64,000 nucleotides of DNA. Origin: Halomonas sp. M20. Its GTDB lineage: Bacteria; Pseudomonadota; Gammaproteobacteria; Pseudomonadales; Halomonadaceae. Positions within the stretch are counted from its first letter, which is position 1. The number at the start of each line of letters is the position of its first letter. Location of the stretch: NCBI RefSeq assembly GCF_020622265.1, contig NZ_JACNMQ010000002.1, positions 1-64,000 on the forward strand, in the 5' to 3' direction. The position numbers and the translations under genes were made by a program. Below are positions 1 through 7,230 of the stretch, one piece after another. The notes below the pieces were generated by a model. It was given only the letters and a program-made list of their open reading frames with translations. It did not search any database and was not told where the DNA came from.

Positions 1-151
1 CCTTGCGCGCCAGATGCAGCATCACCGAGGAGTCCTTGCCGATGGAGTAGAGCATCACCGGGTTGGCGAACTCGGCGGCGACTTCGCGCAGGATGTGGAT
101 CGACTCCGCCTCGAGCTGCTTGAGGTGGGTCTGGGCCTTGAATGAAGACAT
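1..151 (-). CDS. cysD: Sulfate adenylyltransferase subunit 2 (5' end only)
   Basis: This is the N-terminal ~50 codons of CysD, the catalytic ATP-pyrophosphatase subunit of sulfate adenylyltransferase. With the GTPase CysN it activates sulfate to adenosine 5'-phosphosulfate in the cytoplasm. Visible are the typical start [17 protein letters not shown] and the PP-loop-type segment [16 protein letters not shown]. The ATG is preceded by an AGAGAGGAAAC Shine-Dalgarno region. The rest of the gene, and probably cysN, lies to the left of the window. The AT-rich upstream region suggests its own promoter, separate from cpdA. Identification is firm from the residues seen; nothing can be said about the rest. 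Confidence 0.9.
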   Translation of the reverse strand, partial: MSSFKAQTHLKQLEAESIHILREVAAEFANPVMLYSIGKDSSVMLHLARK

Positions 152-323
152 TGGGTGTTTCCTCTCTCTACATGCCCTAATGACAGACACCGGAATCGGT
201 GAACCGTCGTGGCAGTGTGCTCAAGAGAGTACGTTAGCGAGACAACATCGATAACGTAAAAGAATTAATAAACATTCTTTAAGTACAGAATGAAATATAG
301 GAGCGATAGAAGCGGGAGCGGTC
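152..323 (-). promoter_or_regulatory. AT-rich upstream region of cysD, possible CysB control
   Basis: The 172 bases between cpdA and cysD are clearly richer in A and T than the neighbouring genes, above all at 240-300. On the cysD strand there are several TTAAAGAAT/TTATTAATTC-like half sites. Assimilatory sulfate genes in gammaproteobacteria are normally switched on by CysB, whose sites are loose AT-rich half sites. That CysB binds here is inference; no exact operator can be assigned by eye. Confidence 0.3.
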
Positions 324-1046
324 TTAGATGTCTACACGCTCGATCCAGGTCGACAAGCGTGAATCTTCCAGGTCGATGACGCGAAATCCAGGTAACGCGT
401 CATCGTCGACAGCAAAGTCTGCCGAGCCGGGCAGAAATTGATCGCTGGTAGCGGGACAGCCATACACCAGAACGTTATCCAACCGCTGCGCAAGCGTCTG
501 GTGAATATGTCCGCACAGAACGGCATTTACCTGAGAGTAAGGTGCCAGGGTTTGCCAGAAGGCATCTCGATCCTTCAAGCCGATGGCGTCCATCCAATTG
601 GAGTCGATGGTTATCGGAGGATGATGCAGCGCCAACAAGACGCGTCGTTCATCTTTTCCCAGGCGCTCTGCCAAGGTTTCAAGCTGCTTCTTTCCCAGTT
701 CACCATGAGGGTGCCCTTCGACCTGGGAATCGAGAAGCAGCAGGCGCCAGCTGCCAAGATCGATCTCATCCTGTAGCGGGTGTACGACATTCATTAGATC
801 ATGCGCATCGTGGTTGCCCGACAACCAGAACCAGGGGCAGCCGAAGGAGGAAAAGAGCGTCGCGGCGCAACGATAGGAAGCCTGGGTTCGGTCCTGGCTG
901 ATATCCCCGGTGACGAGGACGATATCGGGACGCAGTTGCCGGGCGCGCTTCACCACTTTTTGCAGCTGCACCAGCGGATATCCCGTGCGAGAGCGAGCAT
1001 CGGGATCAGCGTGAAGATGGCAATCGGTAATCTGGATCAGACGCAT
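324..1046 (-). CDS. cpdA: 3',5'-cyclic-AMP phosphodiesterase
   Basis: A metallophosphoesterase of about 240 residues of the CpdA/Icc type, which hydrolyses cAMP to AMP in the cytoplasm and damps CRP signalling. The class motifs appear in order: ITDCHLH (D-x-H) at the N terminus, GDISQD, GNHDAHD, then LHHPP and CGHIHQ near the C terminus, together forming the two-metal site. The ATG at 1044-1046 was chosen because MRLIQITD is the usual start; longer in-frame extensions only run into yqiB. The stop of yqiB and this start share a base (TGATG), so the two are translationally coupled. The order nudF-yqiB-cpdA matches that in enterics. Confidence 0.9.
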   Translation of the reverse strand: MRLIQITDCHLHADPDARSRTGYPLVQLQKVVKRARQLRPDIVLVTGDISQDRTQASYRCAATLFSSFGCPWFWLSGNHDAHDLMNVVHPLQDEIDLGSWRLLLLDSQVEGHPHGELGKKQLETLAERLGKDERRVLLALHHPPITIDSNWMDAIGLKDRDAFWQTLAPYSQVNAVLCGHIHQTLAQRLDNVLVYGCPATSDQFLPGSADFAVDDDALPGFRVIDLEDSRLSTWIERVDI

Positions 1047-1492
1047 CAGCGCAGTTCGGGCAACCGTACGGCATGGCCATGATTGAAACCATGATCCAGC
1101 CACTCGCCCAGAAAGCGATTGAGCTGAAGCTTTTCATCCGGCTGATGCATGCGTGCGTTGGGATAGCGATAACGCCCGTTGAAGTGACGTTGACGTTGGA
1201 AATCGGTGACTTCTGCCATGCGTACATCATGGTAAAGGTGCACCTGCATGCGCGGCGTATCGATGAAGGCGTCGAGGACACCGGTCTGAGCCACCCGCAC
1301 GATCGTGGTGTAGGGAGCACATTCGAGTACTTCCAGCCATAACGTACCGAAACGGCTGGATTCTCCCGCCAGCGGCACCTCGCGCACGTCACCGGCATCA
1401 AGATCCCCCAGCAGACGAGTCATGCGCAGATAGTTGGCTGTGCACTCCCCCTGCAGTGTCTTGAGATCGGTTACATAGGCGGTTCTGGCCAC
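1046..1492 (-). CDS. yqiB: DUF1249 family protein YqiB
   Basis: A 148-residue protein of the YqiB/DUF1249 family, function unknown. It is recognised by its length, by the segments YTTIVRVAQTG and VHLYHDVRMAEVTDFQ, and by its fixed position between nudF and cpdA. No signal peptide or membrane segment is present, so it is probably cytoplasmic. The start is a GTG at 1490-1492, supported by AAGGAG eight bases upstream. It lies 4 bases after the nudF stop and overlaps the cpdA start, so the three genes form one transcript. Confidence 0.85.
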   Translation of the reverse strand: MARTAYVTDLKTLQGECTANYLRMTRLLGDLDAGDVREVPLAGESSRFGTLWLEVLECAPYTTIVRVAQTGVLDAFIDTPRMQVHLYHDVRMAEVTDFQRQRHFNGRYRYPNARMHQPDEKLQLNRFLGEWLDHGFNHGHAVRLPELR

Positions 1493-1496
1493 TAAA

Positions 1497-2126
1497 TCAT
1501 CTCCTTGCTCGTAATGAAGCGCGTTCTCGCGCCAGCCAATAAAAGGTAATCAGGCACATGGCGTTGTCGAGACGACCCGCCTCAAGAAGCTCCCAGGCCC
1601 GGGCAAACGATAGCACATGCACCAGGATATCCTCGTTTTCCTCATCGAGACCATGCACGCCACCAAGGTTGCCGGAATCCACCAAGCCACAGAACAGGGT
1701 CACTCGTTCGTTGCAGGCGCCGGGGCTGGGATAATAAGAGTGCAGCTCGAACAACTCCTGTATTTCGCATCCGGCTTCTTCCATGGCCTCGCGGCAGGCC
1801 ACATCCGCCGGTGTCTCTCCCGGTTCGATCAAGCCAGCCACCGGCTCGAGCTTCCAGGGGCTCAATGAATCGCTCAGGGCTCCGACCCGCATCTGCTCCA
1901 CCAGCACGACACAGTCGCGCTCCACGTCATAAAGCAGCACCCCTACCGCATCATGTCGAACATGCACCTCTCGAGTGACTTCGTTGCTCCAACCACCATT
2001 GAACAGGCGGTGGCGCAGATGACGTCGCTCAAGGCTGAAAAATCCTTGGTACAGGCAGTCGATGCTGGTCAGCTCGACATCGGCGGCACCAAAGCGGGGC
2101 GTATCCAGCGAGTTCCCTTCGGCCAT
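1497..2126 (-). CDS. nudF: ADP-ribose pyrophosphatase (Nudix)
   Basis: A Nudix hydrolase of about 209 residues that cleaves ADP-ribose to AMP and ribose-5-phosphate. The Nudix box is complete: GLIEPGETPADVACREAMEE fits GX5EX7REUXEE and is followed by AGCEI. The upstream segment YDVERDCVVLVEQMRVGA and the downstream YYPSPGACNERVTLF are typical of NudF. The ATG giving MAEGNSLDTPRF was chosen; a longer in-frame extension has no family resemblance. It is the first gene of the nudF-yqiB-cpdA operon. The 123 bases upstream, before the stop of the TPR gene, hold no gene. Confidence 0.88.
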   Translation of the reverse strand: MAEGNSLDTPRFGAADVELTSIDCLYQGFFSLERRHLRHRLFNGGWSNEVTREVHVRHDAVGVLLYDVERDCVVLVEQMRVGALSDSLSPWKLEPVAGLIEPGETPADVACREAMEEAGCEIQELFELHSYYPSPGACNERVTLFCGLVDSGNLGGVHGLDEENEDILVHVLSFARAWELLEAGRLDNAMCLITFYWLARERASLRARR

Positions 2127-2249
2127 GCGTTCTCCCTGACGAGATAAATAAAGAGAGGATGAAATGAAGAGGGGGTGATATGAAACGAGCCTCCACAAAC
2201 AATACTCTATTATCGGGGTCGTGCCCGCCAATTCCAACCGCGATCGACG

Positions 2250-2891
2250 TTACTGAAGAGATGCCACCAGCCTACGGGCCCGATCGCGCAGCGCCTCATC
2301 GGATATCTCGCGCTCGCCTCGCGCCTCGCCATTCACCGCAAGCCGAGCATGCTCAAGCGCCTGATCCTTGCGGCCCTCCTCTTCCAGGAAAGCAGCGTAG
2401 TAGTAATTCACATCGATACCATCGGGTCGAATTGCCAGCGCTTGCTGGAACATCGCCTCGGCGGTCTCGCTATTCCCAAAGCCTACCGGCCAACCTGGCA
2501 CGCGATCATAAAGCGCACCCAAGGTCACGTAGGCCGAGCCGCCGTTACCCTTCGGATCGAGTTCGATACCACGCTCCAATGCAGCTCGAGCGTCCTTGGC
2601 CAGCCCAAGTGCAGACAAGCCTCCTGATTCCCGGGCCTGGGAGGCCAGCACGATACCTTGCCAGATCAATACCCGGGCGTCGTCGGAATATTGCCGAGCA
2701 AGCGTACCTGCTTCATCGGCAAGTCCTTCGAGCGCTTTAGCACGAGCATCTTCGGGCATTTGAGTCGTGATATTCTCCCAGCGGTTCTTGAGGGAGAACA
2801 ACTCACTTTCCTGAGCCATCAAGCTGGGTACGCCGAAGGCCAGGAACAGTCCCAACAGGCTGGCTTTGAGTAGACGAGGTTGAAACGGCAT
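2250..2891 (-). CDS. Exported TPR-repeat protein, function unknown
   Basis: A protein of about 213 residues with a cleavable signal peptide (basic start, hydrophobic LLGLFLAFGVP, then a likely cut after SLMA) and a mature region of helical TPR-like repeats. Visible repeat segments include ARVLIWQGIVLAS, AYVTLGALYDRVPGWPVGFG and VNYYYAAFLEEEGRKDQAL. Such proteins are usually periplasmic adaptors without catalysis. The ATG giving MPFQPRLLKASLLG was chosen because it begins the signal peptide and follows AGGGGG. It may share a transcript with nudF downstream; greB diverges from it. The specific function is unknown. Confidence 0.75.
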   Translation of the reverse strand: MPFQPRLLKASLLGLFLAFGVPSLMAQESELFSLKNRWENITTQMPEDARAKALEGLADEAGTLARQYSDDARVLIWQGIVLASQARESGGLSALGLAKDARAALERGIELDPKGNGGSAYVTLGALYDRVPGWPVGFGNSETAEAMFQQALAIRPDGIDVNYYYAAFLEEEGRKDQALEHARLAVNGEARGEREISDEALRDRARRLVASLQ

Positions 2892-3033
2892 GGGGAACCC
2901 CCTGAAATACGTTATGGTTGTTGTGATTGTTCCAGGAGCAATAACGTCTCCTGACTGCAATGTAACGAACGTTTGAATGACACGCTATCGATAAAGCTAT
3001 CGGCAAACAGTCATCGCAAGACAGAGGCATCTC

Positions 3034-3567
3034 ATGAAAGGCCGCAACATGACACGCTGGCGGGATCCGGCCAAGGATCTACGCCAGGAGAAGAAGAGCG
3101 ATTTGATCACCCCGGAAGGGTTTGCTCGACTCAAAGGTATCCACGATCATCTCGCCCGAGTGCGCCGCCCGGAAATTTCGGCCAAGGTCGGTGAAGCTGC
3201 AGCGCTGGGTGATCGCAGTGAAAATGCCGATTACACCTACAACAAGAAAGAGCTCAATCGGATCATTGCCCGCATCCGCTACCTGGGCAAGCGCCTGGAC
3301 GAACTCCAGGTAGTCGATCGCCTACCCGCAGACACCGAACGCGTCTATTTCGGCGCCTTCGTGGCCCTGGAGGACGAAGACGGCGAAGAGCTGGCCATTC
3401 GCATCGTCGGCCACGACGAGACCGATACCGCCAAGCGCTGGATCAGCGTGGATGCACCGCTGGCTCGTGCCCTGCTCGGCAAGGCCCTCGATGAAGACGC
3501 CACCGTCGCCGCACCGGGGGGCGAAACCACCTATATCATTACCCAGATCGACTATCGCTCACCTTAA
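3034..3567 (+). CDS. greB: Transcript cleavage factor GreB
   Basis: GreB enters the secondary channel of RNA polymerase and stimulates cleavage of backtracked RNA. The 177 residues show the N-terminal coiled coil (LITPEGFARLKGIHDHLARV to the hairpin tip around ALGDRSENADYTYNKKEL) with the acidic D and E residues that hold the catalytic Mg2+. The globular C-terminal domain carries VGHDETD and ARALLGKALDE. The ATG at 3034 has AGAGG six bases upstream; a second ATG at 3049 is also possible. YNKKEL and the basic N terminus favour GreB over GreA. It is convergent with the truncated AMP-ligase, whose 3' end is 29 bases away. Confidence 0.92.
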   Translation: MKGRNMTRWRDPAKDLRQEKKSDLITPEGFARLKGIHDHLARVRRPEISAKVGEAAALGDRSENADYTYNKKELNRIIARIRYLGKRLDELQVVDRLPADTERVYFGAFVALEDEDGEELAIRIVGHDETDTAKRWISVDAPLARALLGKALDEDATVAAPGGETTYIITQIDYRSP

Positions 3568-3596
3568 ATGGCGCTCGCGACCCCAGGGCGGCGTCA

Positions 3597-4562
3597 CTAC
3601 GCCATCAAGGGGGAGAAACGACGATGATCCAGCCAATCGAGCGTTTCCGCCAAGGAGTAACGACGACCTTGTTGATCGTCTCTCAATATGGCCTCGTATG
3701 AATCTTCACGCCGCCAGCGCGGCAACAGCCGGAAGCATTCATCGGTATCGATGCGCGCGCCGATCCCGGCGGTTTCATCGGAGCCATATATTTCTACCAT
3801 TGCGCTCAGGTTTTGCTGGCGCAGCTGACCCGCGACGTCTGCCTCGGCCAGCCCTATTGAATTCAATGCCGCCGTCGTCAATCCCAACACCTTATTCGGA
3901 AACGCTAGCCTCTGGCGGCTCAATTGACGCCAGATGAGCGGATCGCCCACGACGACATCGCCGGCTTGGAGTTTTCGTGCCCGAACCATTGCCAGTGCCG
4001 AATCGCCACTCACGACAGGCACATTCCGAAATTCAGGCAACAACACACTGAAAATGAGGCCATAGATAGAATGACGAGGCGCAAGTGCCACGATTCGGGT
4101 CACACGATCGTCCAGTACGTCCTCAAGATACTGAGCAAAGTAAGCCGTCTCCTCGACCAGATCATGCCACTGATGGACATACACCTTTAGCGCCTTGGTA
4201 TTACCGGAGGTATTCAAGGCAATGTTGCAGGTTCCGCTTCCCCGCGCTACGGCGATCAGATCCACCCATTCGCCAAGGGTCTTGCTGCGCAGCAGAGAAT
4301 CTTCGACGCCATCCCCCGTCAGCTGAAAGTAAGTGTTCACTTGAGCTACCAGCGCAACCATCTCCCCGAAATCGACTTCGAGCGAATGGGGCTTTCTTTG
4401 AATGGCAGAGGCTTCCGCCAAGTCATGTATGCGGGTTTTCTCGTTCCAGCCGGCCGTATCGATTTCGTGATCGCCGAGACGCCTGAGTGTTTTCAACTCA
4501 TCCGCGATCAGGGATGTCGTGACATCAAGGAGTCTGGGGCGGGACAACACCAATATCGACAT
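3597..4562 (-). CDS. Truncated AMP-ligase, photoactive-yellow-protein-type 4-coumarate:CoA ligase relative
   Basis: A 321-residue member of the ANL adenylating superfamily. The order of motifs resembles the short 4-coumarate:CoA ligase family that supplies the p-coumaroyl group of photoactive yellow protein: LAPRHSIYGLIFSVLLPE at ~160-177, EIYGSDETAGIGAR (A5) at 257-270, and LDWLDHRRFSPL at 308-319. It stops exactly where family members normally continue into the GR-D-xx-VQVGG hinge, so the C-terminal domain is absent. The A3 P-loop at 118-126 reads TSGNTKALK instead of TSGSTGxPK, losing a glycine and the proline. No pyp or tyrosine ammonia-lyase gene is nearby. It is probably a decaying remnant; family assignment is moderately sure. 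The 237 bases upstream hold no gene. Confidence 0.6.
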   Translation of the reverse strand: MSILVLSRPRLLDVTTSLIADELKTLRRLGDHEIDTAGWNEKTRIHDLAEASAIQRKPHSLEVDFGEMVALVAQVNTYFQLTGDGVEDSLLRSKTLGEWVDLIAVARGSGTCNIALNTSGNTKALKVYVHQWHDLVEETAYFAQYLEDVLDDRVTRIVALAPRHSIYGLIFSVLLPEFRNVPVVSGDSALAMVRARKLQAGDVVVGDPLIWRQLSRQRLAFPNKVLGLTTAALNSIGLAEADVAGQLRQQNLSAMVEIYGSDETAGIGARIDTDECFRLLPRWRREDSYEAILRDDQQGRRYSLAETLDWLDHRRFSPLMA

Positions 4563-4799
4563 GGGAGCTCTTGCCTTGAGGGGCCTTGTGAGTTGAGTAA
4601 TAAACGGTTGACGAAGGCCCTGTAGGAACTGCCGGAACGTATTTTCTGTATGCGCCTTCGTCTCGATAGGCTTCAGTATGCGCGCCGGGCTCGGCTGGCA
4701 AAGAAAGAAATAGCGGGGTCCAAGGCCGGTTAATTGGCAAGCTCCGGCTGTAGCTCGCCCAATTCTCTGGCAATGGCGCTCCCCAGCCAGGCCGGAAAG

Positions 4800-5795
4800 T
4801 CACCGTTTGCGCGCCATGTACACTCGAAAACGACGGTCGTCCGCGAGGATCTCGAAACCGCCGAAGGCCGCATCAAACAGATCCGGATAGGGCAAGAACG
4901 CATTGGCCACCACTATCAAATAGCCGCCCTTCTCGAGGTGCTCCGGGGCCTGGCGAATCAAGCGAGACGCCGGGCCACGGTCGATGGCTCTCTCCTGATG
5001 AAACGGCGGATTGCTGACGATCACAGCGAAGCGCTCGCCTTCTGGTAATGCGGAATAAACATCGCTTTGATGAACGCTGCCGTTCAAACTATTGGCGGCC
5101 AGAGTGCGTCGGGTAGCTTCTACCGCGAAAGCACTGCTGTCCACCGCTGTTACCTTGGCATCCTGCCGTGCCAACCAGGCGCTGATCACCCCATCGCCGC
5201 AGCCGATATCGAGTACGCTTGCGCCTGCAAGCTTCAACGACTTGGGCAGGTTGTCGAGTAGAAGCGCTGTACCGCTGTCGAGCTTACCGTGGCCGAATAT
5301 GCCGGGATGACTGACCAATCGCAGGTCGAGGGCTTCGAACGTCGTCCAGGCATCATCTGGGGCCAGACTCACTTGCCCGACCCGCGTCTCGAACAGCATG
5401 CAGCGCCGGGCGTTGTCGAGACGCCGGCAGCCAAGCCCCAGCGCGGCAAGAATCTTGAGTACTCTCCGAATGCCGCCCTGATTCTCACCGACTATCTGTA
5501 ATCGCGTACCTTCGGGTAGCTGCGCGCACAGCGCCAATAGCCACCATTCCCCCAGGGCATGGGCCTTGGGCCAGAACAGCACGGCGCCAGGCACCTCTTC
5601 GATGCCCGGTGCCAAGTCGTCATACACCGTTGCGCCCCGCTCGCGCCAGGCCTGGGCGATGCCTAGATCGGTGCTCCATAGCGGCCCCGGCTGATCGCTC
5701 AGCCAGGGGTCCGGCGGCGGCGCCACCCATAGCCAGTTTTCATAACCCTCGGATTGGCGTTCGAGCAATTGACAGGCAGGCGTCACGGCAGTCAT
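4800..5795 (-). CDS. rsmC: 16S rRNA (guanine-1207-N2)-methyltransferase
   Basis: RsmC methylates G1207 of 16S rRNA in the 30S subunit using S-adenosylmethionine. The 331 residues show the two-domain RsmC layout: an N-terminal degenerate methyltransferase domain and a C-terminal catalytic domain with VLDIGCGDGVISAWLAR (SAM motif I) and VSNPPFHQ (the NPPF catalytic motif). Its ATG overlaps the stop of cmoM by four bases (ATGA), so the two RNA methyltransferases are translationally coupled. Length is typical of the family. Confidence 0.88.
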   Translation of the reverse strand: MTAVTPACQLLERQSEGYENWLWVAPPPDPWLSDQPGPLWSTDLGIAQAWRERGATVYDDLAPGIEEVPGAVLFWPKAHALGEWWLLALCAQLPEGTRLQIVGENQGGIRRVLKILAALGLGCRRLDNARRCMLFETRVGQVSLAPDDAWTTFEALDLRLVSHPGIFGHGKLDSGTALLLDNLPKSLKLAGASVLDIGCGDGVISAWLARQDAKVTAVDSSAFAVEATRRTLAANSLNGSVHQSDVYSALPEGERFAVIVSNPPFHQERAIDRGPASRLIRQAPEHLEKGGYLIVVANAFLPYPDLFDAAFGGFEILADDRRFRVYMARKR

Positions 5796-6571
5796 ACGAT
5801 TTGTCCAGAAGTGTCAGGTTTATGGATGCTATACAGCAGATAGCGGCCCAGCCGCCAATGGGGATCGACATCGCAGTAGCGGCGCTCGAGCTCGAAAAGC
5901 CGGGCCAGCATCGCCTCGTCCGGATCACGCTCGCGCAGATAGTCGTGGAACACGCGAATACCCGCCACATGCTCAATGACCAGACCTCGCTCGGCCAACC
6001 AGCCGGCAATCTGATCGTGAGTCAAGGGCGAAATAGGCGTCAGACGCTGACGCTTGCCGGTGCCGGCCAGCCGGTCATCCAGCGCCTTACCTAGATTGCC
6101 CTTGACGATATTGGAAAAGCGCAGCGCATCCCGATTGAACACCATGAGCGACAGATGCCCGCCCGGGGCCAGCAACTCATCGACGATACCGATCGCCTCC
6201 TCCGGATTAGCCAGCCATTCCAGTACCGCATGACAGACGATCAGCGGCCAGGGCCCGGGGGCGTGTTCCGGCAAGGCTTGCAGCGACAATTGCAGAAACT
6301 CTATATCCAGGCCGGTCAAGGACGCCTGCGCTCGACCCTGCATTTCTTCCGAGGGCTCGGCGAGGGTCACGGCATGGCCCCGGCGCGCCAGCCAGGCGCT
6401 CATCTGCCCCAGACCGCCGCCGATATCCAGTGCCGGCTGGCCTTCAAGGGGCAAGGTGCGGGGCAACAGATGATCCAACAGCGCCAGACGCAGCTCGCCT
6501 CGGGTCGCACCGTATAAACTGGCCGCAAACTTGTCCGCCAGGCCGTCGAAGATGCGATCGCTTGAAGTCAC
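5792..6571 (-). CDS. cmoM: tRNA 5-carboxymethoxyuridine methyltransferase CmoM
   Basis: A SAM-dependent methyltransferase of about 260 residues resembling E. coli CmoM (formerly SmtA), which methylates cmo5U34 to mcmo5U34 in tRNA. Shared segments are FDGLADKFAASLYGATRGEL at the start, ALDIGGGLGQMSAWLARRGH (SAM motif I), HAVLEWLANP, LSLMVFNRDALRFSNIVKGN and GIRVFHDYLRER near the end. The GTG start (VTSSDRIFDGL) was chosen because it aligns with the family N terminus and has AGAGG just upstream; an upstream in-frame ATG would add 19 unrelated residues. It is followed by rsmC with a four-base overlap. Confidence 0.87.
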   Translation of the reverse strand: MTSSDRIFDGLADKFAASLYGATRGELRLALLDHLLPRTLPLEGQPALDIGGGLGQMSAWLARRGHAVTLAEPSEEMQGRAQASLTGLDIEFLQLSLQALPEHAPGPWPLIVCHAVLEWLANPEEAIGIVDELLAPGGHLSLMVFNRDALRFSNIVKGNLGKALDDRLAGTGKRQRLTPISPLTHDQIAGWLAERGLVIEHVAGIRVFHDYLRERDPDEAMLARLFELERRYCDVDPHWRLGRYLLYSIHKPDTSGQIV

Positions 6572-6690
6572 CAGAGCGCCTCTTGTAGGAAAGTAGGCCA
6601 GTCTAGCGCTCACTCTTTCAGACGCCAACCGAATCCATGTCTTCCCAGACGCTTATCAGGCTTCGGGTTTATCTCATGGTACAGGACGCA

Positions 6691-6696
6691 TATAAT
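6691..6696 (+). promoter_or_regulatory. Likely -10 box of the tRNA-Arg promoter
   Basis: A perfect TATAAT lies 19 bases before the tRNA, with the sequence GCAGCTC after it, as expected for a short leader. No clean TTGACA is present at the matching -35 distance (the region reads GGGTTTATC), so only the -10 box is proposed. Confidence 0.5.
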
Positions 6697-6715
6697 GCAG
6701 CTCGCTACCAAGCAA

Positions 6716-6792
6716 GCCCCCATAGCTCAGCTGGATAGAGCGTCCCCCTCCTAAGGGGAAGGTCTCAGGTTCGAATCCTGATGGGGGCGCCA
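6716..6792 (+). tRNA. tRNA-Arg (anticodon CCU)
   Basis: A full cloverleaf can be drawn by hand. The acceptor stem GCCCCCA pairs with TGGGGGC, the D arm is GCTC...GAGC, and the anticodon stem TCCCC/GGGGA encloses the loop CTCCTAA with anticodon CCT. The T arm is TCAGG-TTCGAAT-CCTGA and the encoded 3' end is G-CCA. CCU reads the rare arginine codon AGG. It sits between conserved housekeeping genes and an accessory oxidoreductase block, a common place for island insertion. Confidence 0.95.
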
Positions 6793-7230
6793 GCAAACCT
6801 ACGCCAATTCTGAACTTTATCTTTAAGCTGATAGCGTAGCGTCAGCGGCGGACACCAACTGGACACCGTCACGCCGCTACCGAAGCACAAACCCCGGATG
6901 AAAGCAGGTATGCCAGCAGGCGCTTGACCGATCGACTGAATGTACGCTATGAGCAACAGGTTAAATAAAATCGCCTCGCAATGTCTCGGCGACATTCAGA
7001 CGAACGTAATATTGCAGGAAACCCTAGGCATCCGATTTTCTTTGATCCCCCTTCTGGCCCGAGCTAGCCAATTTCAAGCAGGAAGAAAGCCCATTGAACC
7101 CCTTCGGCTTCGATAATCCATAAGCATAGGCCAATGAAAAGCGTTAGTTATCACTGTAATTTCTTTGCCATCTTTGTTGTATGGCAGTCAGCAGGATACT
7201 AAGCTGATTTCTAATGGATAAATAAATACC
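6793..7230 (+). other. 438-base gene-free stretch after tRNA-Arg
   Basis: No coding sequence with a credible start and family resemblance is seen on either strand. Near 6850-6866 there is a short tandem GGACACC-AACT-GGACACC, a pattern of the kind sometimes found at the ends of integrated elements, but no integrase can be read. The last ~100 bases, just before the cytochrome gene, are AT-rich and probably hold its promoter. Confidence 0.4.

Noticed and set aside
4525-4803. A 92-codon minus-strand frame beginning at the end of rsmC and overlapping the AMP-ligase start
   Set aside because: Different frame from the ligase, GTG start inside rsmC's end, no recognisable domain; the ligase frame shows clear family motifs instead.
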